Assembly: GCA_963835375.1 (NCBI GenBank)
Contig: CAWIGB010000005.1
Coordinates: 1-64,000 of the forward strand
Length of the DNA: 64,000 nucleotides
DNA from: Salinisphaera sp963835375
Lineage (GTDB): Bacteria; Pseudomonadota; Gammaproteobacteria; Nevskiales; Salinisphaeraceae
Direction of reading: 5' to 3'
The notes under the pieces were generated by a model. That model saw only the letters and a program-made list of their open reading frames with translations, ran no database searches and was not told where the DNA came from. This document shows, in pieces, positions 41,282 to 50,742 of this stretch (its first letter is position 1; each line of letters opens with the position of its first letter). The position numbers and the translations under genes were made by a program.

Positions 41282-41729
41282 ATGCATCTCATTCTTCACC
41301 AGCCCGAGATCCCGCCCAACACCGGCAACGTGATCCGCCTGGCCGCGAATATCGGCGCCGAGCTGCATCTCATCCATCCGCTGGGGTTCTCGATCGACGA
41401 CAAGCATCTGCGCCGGGCCGGCCTGGATTATCGCGAGCGCGCAGTCATTCATGAATGGCCGGACTACGCCAGCTGGCGTGCCGCCCACCCCGACAACCGC
41501 GTGTTCGCCGCGACCAAGCGCGGCGACGTGCGCTACGACACCGTGCGCTATCGCGGCGACGACGCGCTCCTGTTCGGCTGCGAAACCAAGGGCCTGCCAC
41601 GCCGAGCGTGTGGCCGACGCGGATGCCGCGATCTATCTGCCCATGCAGCCCGGAAATCGCAGCCTGAATCTGTCGAACAGCGTGGCCGTGATCGCCTTCG
41701 AAGCCTGGCGCCAACTCGAATTCGGCTGA
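41282..41729 (+). CDS. trmL: tRNA (cytidine/uridine-34-2'-O)-methyltransferase TrmL (frame break near 41600)
   Basis: A SPOUT-fold enzyme methylating the wobble ribose in tRNA-Leu. It starts MHLILHQPEIPPNTGNVIRL and contains HLIHPLGFSIDDKHLRRAGL and LLFGCETKGLP. After a break near 41600 the C-terminal knot follows in another frame: AERVADADAAIYLPMQPGNR and SLNLSNSVAVIAFEAWRQL. Dropping one base restores a protein of about 149 residues, the usual size. Confidence 0.92.
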
Positions 41730-41754
41730 CCGGGCCAGCCTTGGTGTATGCGGC

Positions 41755-42412
41755 TTACGCCTTGGCGCGATGGTCGAGCACTTCCCAGCCGGCATTATCC
41801 GCCTCGGCGGACAGCTTGCGGTCGGGGGCGACGGCCACTGCCTGCGCCGACGACACGGAACAGGTATGCATCGTTGATCGAATCGCCGAAGGCCACGGCC
41901 TCGGCCAACGGCAACCCGGCCTGGGTGGCCAGGGTTTCGGCCGCGTCGATCTTGGTCGGTCCGTAGGGATGGCGCCGTGGCGGCGCGCTGGTGAAACGGC
42001 CGTTTTCGGTCTGGCAGGCCGCGCCAATGCACAACTCGATATCCAGCGCTTCACCCAGGGCATCAGCCAGAAACTGCGGCGTGCCCGACAACAGCACGAC
42101 AGCGTCGCCGGCCGCCTGATGCGCCTTGAGACGCTCGACCGCCGGCGCATGCAGCGTCGGCATCAGCACCTCCGCGACGAAGCGTCTGGCAAGGTCGACG
42201 ATATGCCCGTATTCATGGCCCGAGAGATAGGCCTTGTTCTTCTGCATCACATGCTTGCCGAAGCGCGGCAGATAACGCAGCGTGAACCAGGCAAAGGCGA
42301 GCAACTGGCGCGGACCGAGCGCGCGGACCCGCCAGAGATAACGCGCGAAGCGCATCTCGGAGGACGCCCCCGGCACGAGCGTGCCGTCGATATCGAAGAT
42401 GACCAGACGCAT
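41755..42412 (-). CDS. HAD-IB family phosphatase (frame break near 41855)
   Basis: A phosphatase of about 218 residues. Motif I is MRLVIFDIDGTLVPGASSE, directly at the start. A middle LLAFAWFTLRYLPRFGKHVM segment looks like a membrane-touching cap. Motif II lies in AVVLLSGTPQFLAD, and motif IV is AVAFGDSINDAYLF. After the break near 41855 the end reads AVAVAPDRKLSAEADNAGWEVLDHRAKA. It is preceded by one base of spacing by a CDP-alcohol phosphatidyltransferase gene. That pairing suggests, but does not prove, that it removes a phosphate from a phospholipid head-group intermediate. Confidence 0.82.
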
Positions 42413-42413
42413 G

Positions 42414-43028
42414 TCAGCTCCTCTGTGCGGCAGGCCGCTCATTCACACAGAACTCCACGATCACCGGCAGGCCACGCGCGACACAGATCGCCGCCGAAGC
42501 CCAGGCCAGAGCCAGGCCGATGCCCGAGAGCACGCCGCCCCACGCGGCCCAGAAGTCCGGCGTAAGCACCGGAAACGGCTGCCAGAGCAGAATCCAGGCA
42601 AAGGTCACGGCTTTCAGCACGGCATAGAAGCCGCGCATGAAACGCCCGGCCACGAGAAACCGGCCGACCGGCGATTGCATCATGTCGAACGCGGCCGTCC
42701 CGCTGGCAGCGCCCTTGCTGCGAATCGCATCCACCAGGTTGCCACGAATGATGAACAATAACGGCACCCAGACGCCGATGAAGCCCAGATGCGCCAGCAC
42801 CACCCAGAGCACCGTCTCGACGATGCGATCGATGGCGATATCGAAGGTGGCGCCGAACAGCGTCTCCTCGTTGAAACGCCGCGCGACCCAGCCGTCCACG
42901 CCATCGAGCGCTATGATGAGAATCGTGAGCGGCGCATTCACCAGTTGCAATGCCGGAACGCCGGAATAGACGATGCCCAGCAGCAGGAACAGCAGCAGAA
43001 AACGCCCGAAAGTGACCCAGTTCGCCAT
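42414..43028 (-). CDS. CDP-alcohol phosphatidyltransferase family protein
   Basis: A 204-residue inner-membrane enzyme. The catalytic signature D-x2-DG-x2-AR-x8-G-x3-D-x3-D is complete in LDGVDGWVARRFNEETLFGA then TFDIAIDRI. There are about five or six hydrophobic helices. It would transfer a phosphatidyl group from CDP-diacylglycerol to an alcohol. The acceptor cannot be read from sequence, and it is not an obvious PgsA or PssA. I use MANWVTFGRFLL at 43028. It ends one base before the HAD phosphatase gene in the same direction. Confidence 0.85.
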   Translation of the reverse strand: MANWVTFGRFLLLFLLLGIVYSGVPALQLVNAPLTILIIALDGVDGWVARRFNEETLFGATFDIAIDRIVETVLWVVLAHLGFIGVWVPLLFIIRGNLVDAIRSKGAASGTAAFDMMQSPVGRFLVAGRFMRGFYAVLKAVTFAWILLWQPFPVLTPDFWAAWGGVLSGIGLALAWASAAICVARGLPVIVEFCVNERPAAQRS

Positions 43029-43272
43029 ATCCCCGTCTACTTCTTGCCGGGACCGGTCGACACGTCGCACGACACCATCCGGCGGCTGACCCATCGACCG
43101 CTCCTGGGGCGGTGCTTCGTTCTCGATTCCTCGGCCATGCCCGCGCCATACGCGGGCCGCACGATTTCACGATCCTGTCACCTTCATTCTACATGAGCCG
43201 AGCGTGTTGAGGTTTGCACGGCCTCGCTTGCCCCGAGCGAAACACAATCGCGCGCGGGCGTTCGCGAAACTT

Positions 43273-44286
43273 CTATTCGGCTTCGGATCGAGACGGGCGG
43301 TCGGTCAGCCGGCGAACCGCTTCCTGCGGCGAATCGCCCTCGTGGAGCACGCGATAGGCTTGTGCGGCGATCGGCATGTCGATTCCCCGCTCCTGCGCCA
43401 TGCGATGCACCTCGCGCGCCGCGCGCACGCCTTCCACGACCTGACCGATGCGGGCCTCGGCCGTCGGCACATCGTCGCCGGCCGCCAGAGCCAGCCCCAT
43501 GCGGCGATTGCGCGATTGATCGTCACTGCAGGTGAGCAGCAGGTCGCCGAGCCCCGCCATGCCGGTGAGCGTTTCGCGCAAGCCGCCCAGGGTCACGCCC
43601 AGCCGCATCATTTCCGACAGACCGCGCGTGATCAGCAGCGCCCTGGCGTTGGCGCCATAGCCCAGGCCATCGGAAATACCGACCGCGATGGCGAGCACGT
43701 TCTTGACCGCCCCGCCGACGCCGACGCCGACCACGTCGGTCGAGGTATAGACGCGAAAAACACCGTCGTGAAATGCACGCGCCATATCGGCCGCGAACCG
43801 GTCATCGGTCGACGCGATGGTGACCGCGGTCGGCAGCCCTCGCCCCACCTCGCCGGCAAAGCTCGGGCCCGACAGCACGCCGGTGGCGCGCTCGGTGCCC
43901 AGCACTTCGGCGGCGACCTCGTGCGGCAGCAAGGCAGTCTCCGGCTCCAGCCCCTTGGTCGCCCAGAGCACGCGTTGATGCGGCGCCAGCAATGGCGCCA
44001 GCGCCTCGAGGCAGGCGCGCAACGCATGGCTGGGCACGACAACCACGATGTCGTCCGCGCCCTCGACAGCGGCGGACAACGCCGCTACCGGCTCAAGCGT
44101 CGCCGGAAACGTCACGTCGGGCAGATAACGCGCGTTGACCCGCGTCGCGGCCATGGCCTCGATCGCGGCGGCGTCACGCCCCCAGAGGCGCACGGCATGG
44201 CCGCGCCGGGCGAGCTGAACCGCCAGGGCCGTACCCCACGAGCCGGCCCCGACAACGGCAAAGCAGCGCGGCAGATCCGCAGACAC
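43273..44286 (-). CDS. gpsA: Glycerol-3-phosphate dehydrogenase [NAD(P)+]
   Basis: Makes sn-glycerol-3-phosphate for phospholipid synthesis. The 337-residue protein has the Rossmann motif AVVGAGSWGTALAVQLA at the N-terminus, the catalytic Lys in GGAVKNVLAIAVGISDG, and TGMAGLGDLLLTC near residue 250. It lies 21 bases after secB on the same strand, the conserved secB-gpsA order. Confidence 0.97.
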   Translation of the reverse strand: MSADLPRCFAVVGAGSWGTALAVQLARRGHAVRLWGRDAAAIEAMAATRVNARYLPDVTFPATLEPVAALSAAVEGADDIVVVVPSHALRACLEALAPLLAPHQRVLWATKGLEPETALLPHEVAAEVLGTERATGVLSGPSFAGEVGRGLPTAVTIASTDDRFAADMARAFHDGVFRVYTSTDVVGVGVGGAVKNVLAIAVGISDGLGYGANARALLITRGLSEMMRLGVTLGGLRETLTGMAGLGDLLLTCSDDQSRNRRMGLALAAGDDVPTAEARIGQVVEGVRAAREVHRMAQERGIDMPIAAQAYRVLHEGDSPQEAVRRLTDRPSRSEAE

Positions 44287-44307
44287 GATCCGTACCCGGG
44301 AAAGGGG

Positions 44308-44805
44308 CTAGTGCGTCGCCTGGCCGGCGTCGTTGGGCGCGTCGTCTCCGCTCGCCCGGTGCTGGGCATAGAGCAGATCGAAGTTCACCGGCTGCAACAG
44401 GAAATGCGGGAAACCGGCGCGCTGCACCATGTCGCCCACCGATTCACGGATGTAGGGGAACAGAATCGACGGGCAGTAGGCGCCGAGCACATGATCGCGC
44501 TCGTTCTCGTCCGGGAAACCCTCGATCTGGAACACGCCGGCCTGCTGCACCTCAACGATATAGGCGGTGCGCTCGCCCTGCTTGGCGGTGACCGTTACGG
44601 TCAGGACCACCTGATGGGTCTCGTCGGACAGCGACTGGATCTGCGTGTTCAGATCGACATTGACCTCCGGGTTGTATTCCTCGGTGAACACACGCGGGCC
44701 GTCCGGCACCTCGATCGAGGCGTCACGGATGTAGATCTTCTGCAGACCGACCTGGCGCTGGGCCTGGGGCTGTTCTTCGGTCTGGTTGCCGTTGTCTTCG
44801 GCCAT
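44308..44805 (-). CDS. secB: Protein-export chaperone SecB
   Basis: A cytosolic tetrameric chaperone that keeps preproteins unfolded and hands them to SecA. The 165-residue protein has the family blocks QKIYIRDASIEVPDGPRVF, YIVEVQQAGVFQIEGF and LGAYCPSILFPYIRESVGDM, then AGFPHFLLQPVNFDLLY. The N-terminal Gln/Glu-rich and C-terminal Asp-rich ends are flexible. It is encoded between a rhodanese gene and gpsA, as in many gammaproteobacteria. Confidence 0.97.
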   Translation of the reverse strand: MAEDNGNQTEEQPQAQRQVGLQKIYIRDASIEVPDGPRVFTEEYNPEVNVDLNTQIQSLSDETHQVVLTVTVTAKQGERTAYIVEVQQAGVFQIEGFPDENERDHVLGAYCPSILFPYIRESVGDMVQRAGFPHFLLQPVNFDLLYAQHRASGDDAPNDAGQATH

Positions 44806-44835
44806 GGTCCCTCCTGTGGGGCGCGAAAGCGCCGC

Positions 44836-45261
44836 TTATTTACTGGTGACCGGCAAGCCATCGGCCCGCCAGCCGTTGATGCCGCCCTTGAGCGCATAGA
44901 CACGCGTGTAGCCCTTGGCCCGCAGCTTGGCCGCGGCCGCGGGCGCGGCGTTGCCGGCCCCGCAATACACGATGATCGGCTTGTTGGTGTCGCGCGTGAT
45001 TTCCTTGGCGCGATCGTCGATGCCGGCCGTGGGCACATGCTTGGCGTTGAGAATGTGATTCTTCTTGTAGTCCGAGGACGAGCGCGTATCGACCACGATC
45101 GCGTCGTCGCTGTTCATCAGCCGGACGGCCTCCGACGAGGAGATCGGCCCGCTGCCGGACAGAGCCCGCCAGGCCTCGTTCGCGATGAAGGCAATCACGA
45201 GGACGCCCAGCGCGGCCCAGAGAAACGGATGTTGGACGACGAATTCCAGCAACTGATTCAT
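44836..45261 (-). CDS. Membrane-anchored rhodanese-like protein (YibN type)
   Basis: A 141-residue protein with an N-terminal membrane helix (FLWAALGVLVIAFIANEAW) and one rhodanese domain. The active-site loop is VYCGAGNAAPAA with the catalytic Cys near residue 98, and VVDTRSSSDYKKNHI is the conserved CH2-like motif. It may move sulfane sulfur; its partner is unknown. It precedes secB in the same direction, as yibN does in enterobacteria, but the usual grxC between them is missing. Confidence 0.9.
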   Translation of the reverse strand: MNQLLEFVVQHPFLWAALGVLVIAFIANEAWRALSGSGPISSSEAVRLMNSDDAIVVDTRSSSDYKKNHILNAKHVPTAGIDDRAKEITRDTNKPIIVYCGAGNAAPAAAAKLRAKGYTRVYALKGGINGWRADGLPVTSK

Positions 45262-45423
45262 AAACGATGTGCCGAGTCTCTAGATGGATGCGTGCCCGAT
45301 CCGCGCGGACGATGGTCCCGGCGCGAACGACAAGGTCGCCCGCGGTCCGGGCGTCGGCCGGGGATTATTGCATAGTCGGCCGCGCCCTGACCTGCACGCC
45401 GTCGCTTGTCTTACAATCGCCGG

Positions 45424-46584
45424 ATGCGGTTGACCCACGCGCTCGGCGCGGCATTGCTTGCGCTGTCCATTCTTGCCCCGGCGGCCGGCCTCGCCGACGA
45501 CGACGCGCGCGCGGCGCATGCACGGGCCGAGCTGTCGGCGCTGCGCAATCGCATCGCCAAGGTGCGCAAGCAGATCGCTTCCGACTCCAATCAGCGCAGC
45601 GATCTGTCCGATTCGCTGGCCAAGGCCCAGTCGCGCATCAGCGCCACGCGCAAGCACCTCGACACGCTCGACCACGACATCGCTGAACACAAGAAACGCA
45701 TCGCGCGTCTGAAGAAGCAGCGCGACGCCGAGCGCGACAATCTTTCCGGCGAACTCGACGCACTGCGCGCCCAGGTCCGCTCGGCCTACGAGACCGGCCG
45801 CATGAGCCGGATGCGGCTGCTGCTCTCGGGTGCCTCGCCCGATCGTATCGGCCGCATGCTGAATTATTACCAGTATTTCTCGGACGCTCAGAGCCAACAG
45901 GTCGATCATCTCAAGACCGTGCTGGCGCGCCTGGCCTCCAAGCAGCAATCGCTGGAAAACGAACGCGCCCAGCTGGCCGATCAGCGCGCTGCGCGTGCAC
46001 ATACGCTGGATTCGCTCGAATCGACCGAGAAGCAGCAGAAAAACACGCTGGCCGCGCTCGATCATCAGCTGTCGTCGCACAAATCGAGCCTGGCCGACAT
46101 GCGCGACCAGGAAAATCAGCTCAAGAAACTGCTCGATTCGGTACAGACTCAGCTGTCCAACCTGCCGCCGGTGCCCTCCGGTGTCCCGTTCTACAAACTC
46201 AAGGGGCGCATGCACCCGCCGGTGCCGGCCAAGAACGTGCTCGCCCGCTACGGTCAGACCAAGAACGGCGGCCCCTTGCGCTGGCAGGGCGAATGGTTCG
46301 CCGCTGCCCAGGGCACGCCGGTGCACGCCGTCGCAGGCGGCCGCGTGGTTTACGTGGGTTACATGAAAGGGTACGGCCTGATCGTGATCATCGATCATGG
46401 CCACGGTTACTATTCGCTGTATGGCCACGCGGCGGCGAGCTATGTGGATGTCGGCGACGCCGTATCCACCGGTCAGCCGATCGCGACCGCGGGTCATAGC
46501 GGCGGTCACGACAGCAACGGCATCTATTTCGAGATCCGCCAGGGTCAGGACCCGGTCAACCCGAGCCGCTGGCTGGCAGGCTGA
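45424..46584 (+). CDS. envC: Murein hydrolase activator EnvC
   Basis: A periplasmic activator of the AmiA/AmiB amidases at the division septum. The 386-residue protein has a signal peptide (MRLTHALGAALLALSILAPA), a long coiled coil over about residues 30-255, and a C-terminal LytM domain. The LytM metal ligands are degenerate: the HxxxD region reads EWFAAAQGTPVHA and the HxH motif is replaced by NGIYFEIRQG. That loss marks a non-catalytic activator, unlike the intact M23 enzyme at 26.7 kb. The start at 45424 lies only six bases after a TACAAT element. A ctpA gene follows. Confidence 0.93.
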   Translation: MRLTHALGAALLALSILAPAAGLADDDARAAHARAELSALRNRIAKVRKQIASDSNQRSDLSDSLAKAQSRISATRKHLDTLDHDIAEHKKRIARLKKQRDAERDNLSGELDALRAQVRSAYETGRMSRMRLLLSGASPDRIGRMLNYYQYFSDAQSQQVDHLKTVLARLASKQQSLENERAQLADQRAARAHTLDSLESTEKQQKNTLAALDHQLSSHKSSLADMRDQENQLKKLLDSVQTQLSNLPPVPSGVPFYKLKGRMHPPVPAKNVLARYGQTKNGGPLRWQGEWFAAAQGTPVHAVAGGRVVYVGYMKGYGLIVIIDHGHGYYSLYGHAAASYVDVGDAVSTGQPIATAGHSGGHDSNGIYFEIRQGQDPVNPSRWLAG

Positions 46585-46736
46585 TCGCCCGGTTACGGCC
46601 GTATGCTATCGTCGACGGGCGTTGCGGCCGATCCGGGCCGACCACGAACCGAGGCCGCCACCGCAACCATCACGAGCGCCCGACCGGACGCCCCACCCGG
46701 GCCCGGAACCGACTGAAACGACACTGGAAACGAGAC

Positions 46737-48378
46737 ATGGACTCCAAACTGCGCGGCGCCTCCCTGATCGTGCTCGGCGTCATCGTCGGCACGGTCGCCA
46801 CGATCGGAGAGAACACCTTTGCCGACAGCGCGCCCGGGGCGGCCGATGTCCAGAGCCTGCAAAAGCCAGACGACTCGAGTGACGGCAATCAGAAGCTGCC
46901 GCTGGCGGAACTGCGCAAGTTCGTCGCGATCATGCACCAGGTCAAACAGGGTTACGTCGAGAAGGTATCCGACAAGACGCTGCTGGATAACGCGCTGCAC
47001 GGCATGATCGAAGGGCTGGATCCGCACTCGGCCTATCTCGACCCGGACGAATACAAGCAGTTGTCGGTGTCGACCTCGGGCCAGTTCGGCGGCCTCGGCG
47101 TGAAAGTGCAGATGGAAAACGGCTATCTGCAGGTCGTCTCGCCGATCGACGATACCCCGGCCTCCAAGGCCGGCATCCAGCCGGGCGACATGATCATCCG
47201 CATCGACGACAAGCCGGTTAAGGGCATGTCGATGAGCGAGTCGGTGCATGCGATGCGCGGCAAGCCGGGCAGCAAGATCTCGCTCACCATTCTGCGTGAC
47301 GGTCACGACAAGCCGATCCACCTGCACCTGAAACGTGCCGACATCCAGGTCGCGAGCGTGAAATCGCGCATGCTGGCGCCGGGCTACGGCTATATCCGCA
47401 TCAGCCAGTTCACCGAGGGCACCGCCAAGGGCCTGAACAATGCGCTGGCCAAACTCAAGAAACAGTCGGACGGCCCGCTCAAGGGCATCGTGCTCGACCT
47501 GCGCAACAACCCGGGCGGCGTGCTCAACGCCGCGGTCGATGTCTCGGACGATTTCGTGAGCAGCGGCACGATCGTGTCGATCCAGGGCCGCGCCGCCGAT
47601 ACCGACCACAAGTTCGAGGCCACCCCGGGCGACAAGCTCGACGGCGCGCCGATCGTGGTGCTGGTGAATCAGGGCACGGCCTCGGCCGCGGAGATCGTCT
47701 CCGGCGCCCTGCAGGACGATCATCGCGCGGTGATCATGGGCACCCAGACCTTCGGCAAGGGCTCGGTGCAGACCGTGCTGCCGCTCAACGACGGCTCGGC
47801 GGTCAAGCTCACCACGGCCCGCTACTACACGCCCTCCGGCCGCTCGATCCAGGCCGAAGGCATCACGCCGGATATCAAACTCGCGCCGGTCAAGATCACG
47901 CCGACCCAGGCCAGCGGCGGTTTCGGCTATACCGAGGCCGATCTGCCGGGCGCGCTGAAGAACACGGGCGCCGAAGCCGGCGCCGGCCCGGCGGCCCACG
48001 ACAGCGACACCCACAGCAACTCCTCGGGCGCAGGCAGCAAGAAGAGCGATACGGATAAGAACAGCGGCTCGAAATCCGAGTCCGCAGTCCAAGCCGAAGA
48101 GCGACGACGAGTCGACGCCCTCGAATACCGACAGCGATTCGTCGGGTACGGATGACTCGAGCGCCGGCGACAATGGCGCTACCAACCATGCCAAGAAGAA
48201 GAGCGAGCCGCTGGTGGAGCAGGACTACGGCGTCTACGAGGCGCTGAATCTGCTCAAGGGGCTCAACACGCTCGACAAGAACCAGGCGGCGCAGGGTTCG
48301 AAGCCGTCGGCGGCGTCGACCGCGGGGCAGACCGGCGGCGACGAGCCACAAGACCAGAGCGGCACGGGCGGCTCCTAG
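46737..48378 (+). CDS. ctpA: C-terminal processing peptidase, S41 family (frame break near 48090)
   Basis: A periplasmic serine protease. After a short N-terminal membrane segment there is an N-terminal domain (HGMIEGLDPHSAYLDPDEY), a PDZ domain (GGLGVKVQMENGYLQVVSPI) and the S41 core, with the catalytic Ser in GTASAAEIVSGALQDD and Lys in TFGKGSVQTVLPL. A Ser/Asp/Asn/Lys-rich stretch of about 80 residues then separates the core from a conserved C-terminal helix (VEQDYGVYEALNLLKGLNTL). The frame breaks within that stretch near 48090, and the second frame runs to the stop at 48378. It follows envC, as in other gammaproteobacteria, where Ctp and EnvC both affect wall hydrolases. Confidence 0.9.
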
Positions 48379-48442
48379 AACCGGTCGTCGCGGGCACCCC
48401 TCGACCGGGCGGCCGGCGCGACGCAGGCGAACGCCGCTGACA

Positions 48443-48471
48443 ACGATGGCCGCGCCCGGCGCGGCCATCGT
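48443..48471. terminator. Hairpin between ctpA and ubiB
   Basis: A perfect 13-base stem (ACGATGGCCGCGC with GCGCGGCCATCGT) and a three-base loop lie five bases beyond the ubiB stop, between convergent genes. No T-run follows on either strand, so it may act as a transcript end-stabiliser or a weak terminator. Confidence 0.65.
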
Positions 48472-48475
48472 GCGC

Positions 48476-50115
48476 TTACTTCACCACGCGCGGGTTGCCG
48501 CGCCAGGCCTTGGCCCAACTCGCGATGCCGGCCAGGCCGGTGATGATCGCCATCCATACCGGCAGCGGCGGATAAGCGAGCTCGGCAGCGGAGACCACGA
48601 CCAGCCCGGTGCCCACCAGCGTCCAGCGCATGGCGCGCCGCGCGGTGCGCAGCTCGTAGGTGATCTCGGTCAGCGCGGCTTCCAGCTGATGCGCGCCGGG
48701 CGCCTCGCCGGCCCGTGCGCGGCGGACCACGGTATTCGACCAGATCCGGCAGACCGTCCATGATCTGCGGCAACTGCTGGCGGATGCGCTCGGCCGCCAC
48801 GCGCGGATCGGCCCGGCGGCGCATCCATTCCTCGAGAATCGGCTTGGCCGTGGCCCACAGGTCGAGCTGCGGATACAGATCGCGCCCCAGCCCCTCGACG
48901 TTGAGCACGGTCTTCTGCAACAGCACGAGCTGCGGCTGCACCTGATAGCGATAACGCCGTGCGATCTTGAACAGGCGCACCAGGAACAGCCCGAACGAGA
49001 TCTCGGCCAGCGGCTTGTTCATGATCGGCTCGGAGACCGTACGGATGGCCCCCTCGAAATCCTCGATGCTGGTGTCGGCCGGCATCCAGCCGGATTCCAC
49101 GTGCAGCTCGGCGATGCGCCGGTAGTCCTGGTTGAAGAACGCCAGGAAATTCTCGGCCAGATAACGCTGGTCCTGGGCGGTCAGCGTGCCGACGATGCCG
49201 AAATCCAGCCCCACGTAGCGCGGGCGCTCCGGGTTGTCGGTCTGCACGAAGATGTTGCCGGGGTGCATGTCGGCATGGAAGAAGTTGTCGCGAAAGACCT
49301 GCTTGAAGAAGATCTCCACGCCGCGCTCGGCCAGCACCTTGAAGTCCACCCCGGCGGCCTTGAGCGTATCGACGTCGTCGATCGGCACGCCTTCCATGCG
49401 TTCCATCACCAGCACCGACTCGGTGCTGTAGTCGAAATAGATGGTCGGATGCACGATCAGGTCCGAGCCGTGCCAGTTGCGCCCGAGCTGGCTGGCGTTG
49501 GCGCCTTCGCGCATCAGATTGAGTTCGTCGTGGATGATGCGGTCGTATTCGGCCACGATCTCCACCGGGCGCAGCCGCTCGGCTTCCGGATGGAAGCGCG
49601 CCGCCATCCGCGCCAGCGTGTACAGCACCGAGATATCGCGCGCGACGCGCTCGTGCACATCCGGGCGCAGCACCTTGATCACCACCGCCGCGCCCGCGCG
49701 CCTCGCCCTCGCGCGGATGCAGCCGCGCGGCGTGGACCTGGGCGATCGAGGCCGCGGCCATCGGCTGTTCATCGAACTCGGCGAAGAAACGCTCCAGATC
49801 GTGACCGTAGGACGCTTCGATCAGCGCGCGCGCCTCGGCGCCCTCGAACGGCGGCACGTCGTCCTGCAGCTTGGACAGCTCCTCGGCCATGCCGTCGGGC
49901 AGCAGGTCGCGGCGCGTGGACAGCGTCTGGCCGAACTTGATGAACACGGGCCCGAGCGATTCCAGGGCCAGGCGCAGGCGCACCTCGACCGGCTGGTCGT
50001 AATGCTTCGGCTTGCCGACCAGCCAGGTCGGCGCGTTGTCGCCGAACAGCTCGCCCAGGCCGTAGCGGCGCATCGTGCGCAGGATTTCCAGCACACGTCT
50101 CGAACGTCCGAACAT
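48476..50115 (-). CDS. ubiB: Ubiquinone biosynthesis kinase-like protein UbiB (two frame breaks)
   Basis: A membrane-bound atypical kinase/ATPase required for ubiquinone synthesis. It starts MFGRSRRVLEILRTMRRYG. The KxGQ motif is VFIKFGQTLSTRRDLLP, the Ala-rich loop is MAAASIAQVHAA, and the catalytic and Mg sites are FFHADMHPGNIFVQ and YVGLDFGIVGTL. Breaks fall near 49700 and 48725. Two C-terminal membrane helices (TLVGTGLVVVSAAELAYPPL onward) end in WRGNPRVVK. It follows ubiJ and ubiE in one operon, the conserved ubiE-ubiJ-ubiB order. Confidence 0.93.
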
Positions 50116-50742
50116 CAGCGTCGCCGCTCCAGTCGCTTGATCCGCGCGGCCGTGCGCTCGACCTCGTCGCGGAAGGCCTCGACCTCGCCGGCCAGTTTTT
50201 CGTGCTCCCAGGCGCCGACCACGTCGCGGGTTTCCTCGCGCAGATATTCGGCTGTCTGCGCGGGCAGCTCACGGCGCAGGCGCGAGAACAGACCCGGCCG
50301 CGCTCTTGGCGCCCTGCTCGAGGAAATGCCCGACCACCGGCCCGAAGCGCTGATCCAGCAGATCGCCGAGATCGAAATCCACGCCGGAGAACAGGTCGGC
50401 GAACTGCTGGGCGATACCGATATCACCCTCGATCCGAAGACCGCCGCCGGTGAGCCCTTCGCGCCCGCCGGAGAAGAACACGCGGGCGAATACGGTGGAA
50501 CGCCCGGTCAGGCGTACGTCCGGATCGCCGTCCGGCGAGCCGGCGACCTGCAGCCCGTGGCGTTCGCCGATGAAGGTGACCGCCAGGCCGAGATCGGAAA
50601 AACAGACCGTCAGCGAACGCCCGGACAGCGCCGCCGCGCGCTCGAGCGCGGTCGCATCGGCGCCGATATAGCGATTGAGCGCCATTTCGGCGGCCGCCCG
50701 CGCCGGGCCGGGCAGGCCACGAAAATCCGCCGCCGGGCTCAT
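50115..50742 (-). CDS. ubiJ: Ubiquinone biosynthesis accessory factor UbiJ (frame break near 50295)
   Basis: An SCP2-domain lipid-binding protein that helps organise the aerobic ubiquinone-synthesis complex. It starts MSPAADFRGLPGPARAAAEM. The SCP2 fold covers VCFSDLGLAVTFIGERHGLQ and GLTGGGLRIEGDIGIAQQFADL. After a break near 50295 a C-terminal coiled coil follows (EVEAFRDEVERTAARIKRLE). The start overlaps the ubiE stop by four bases (ATGA), and its end abuts ubiB, indicating translational coupling. Confidence 0.88.

Noticed and set aside
43204..45375. A 723-codon plus-strand frame.
   Set aside because: It is the complement of gpsA, secB and the rhodanese gene; long antisense frames are expected at this GC content.
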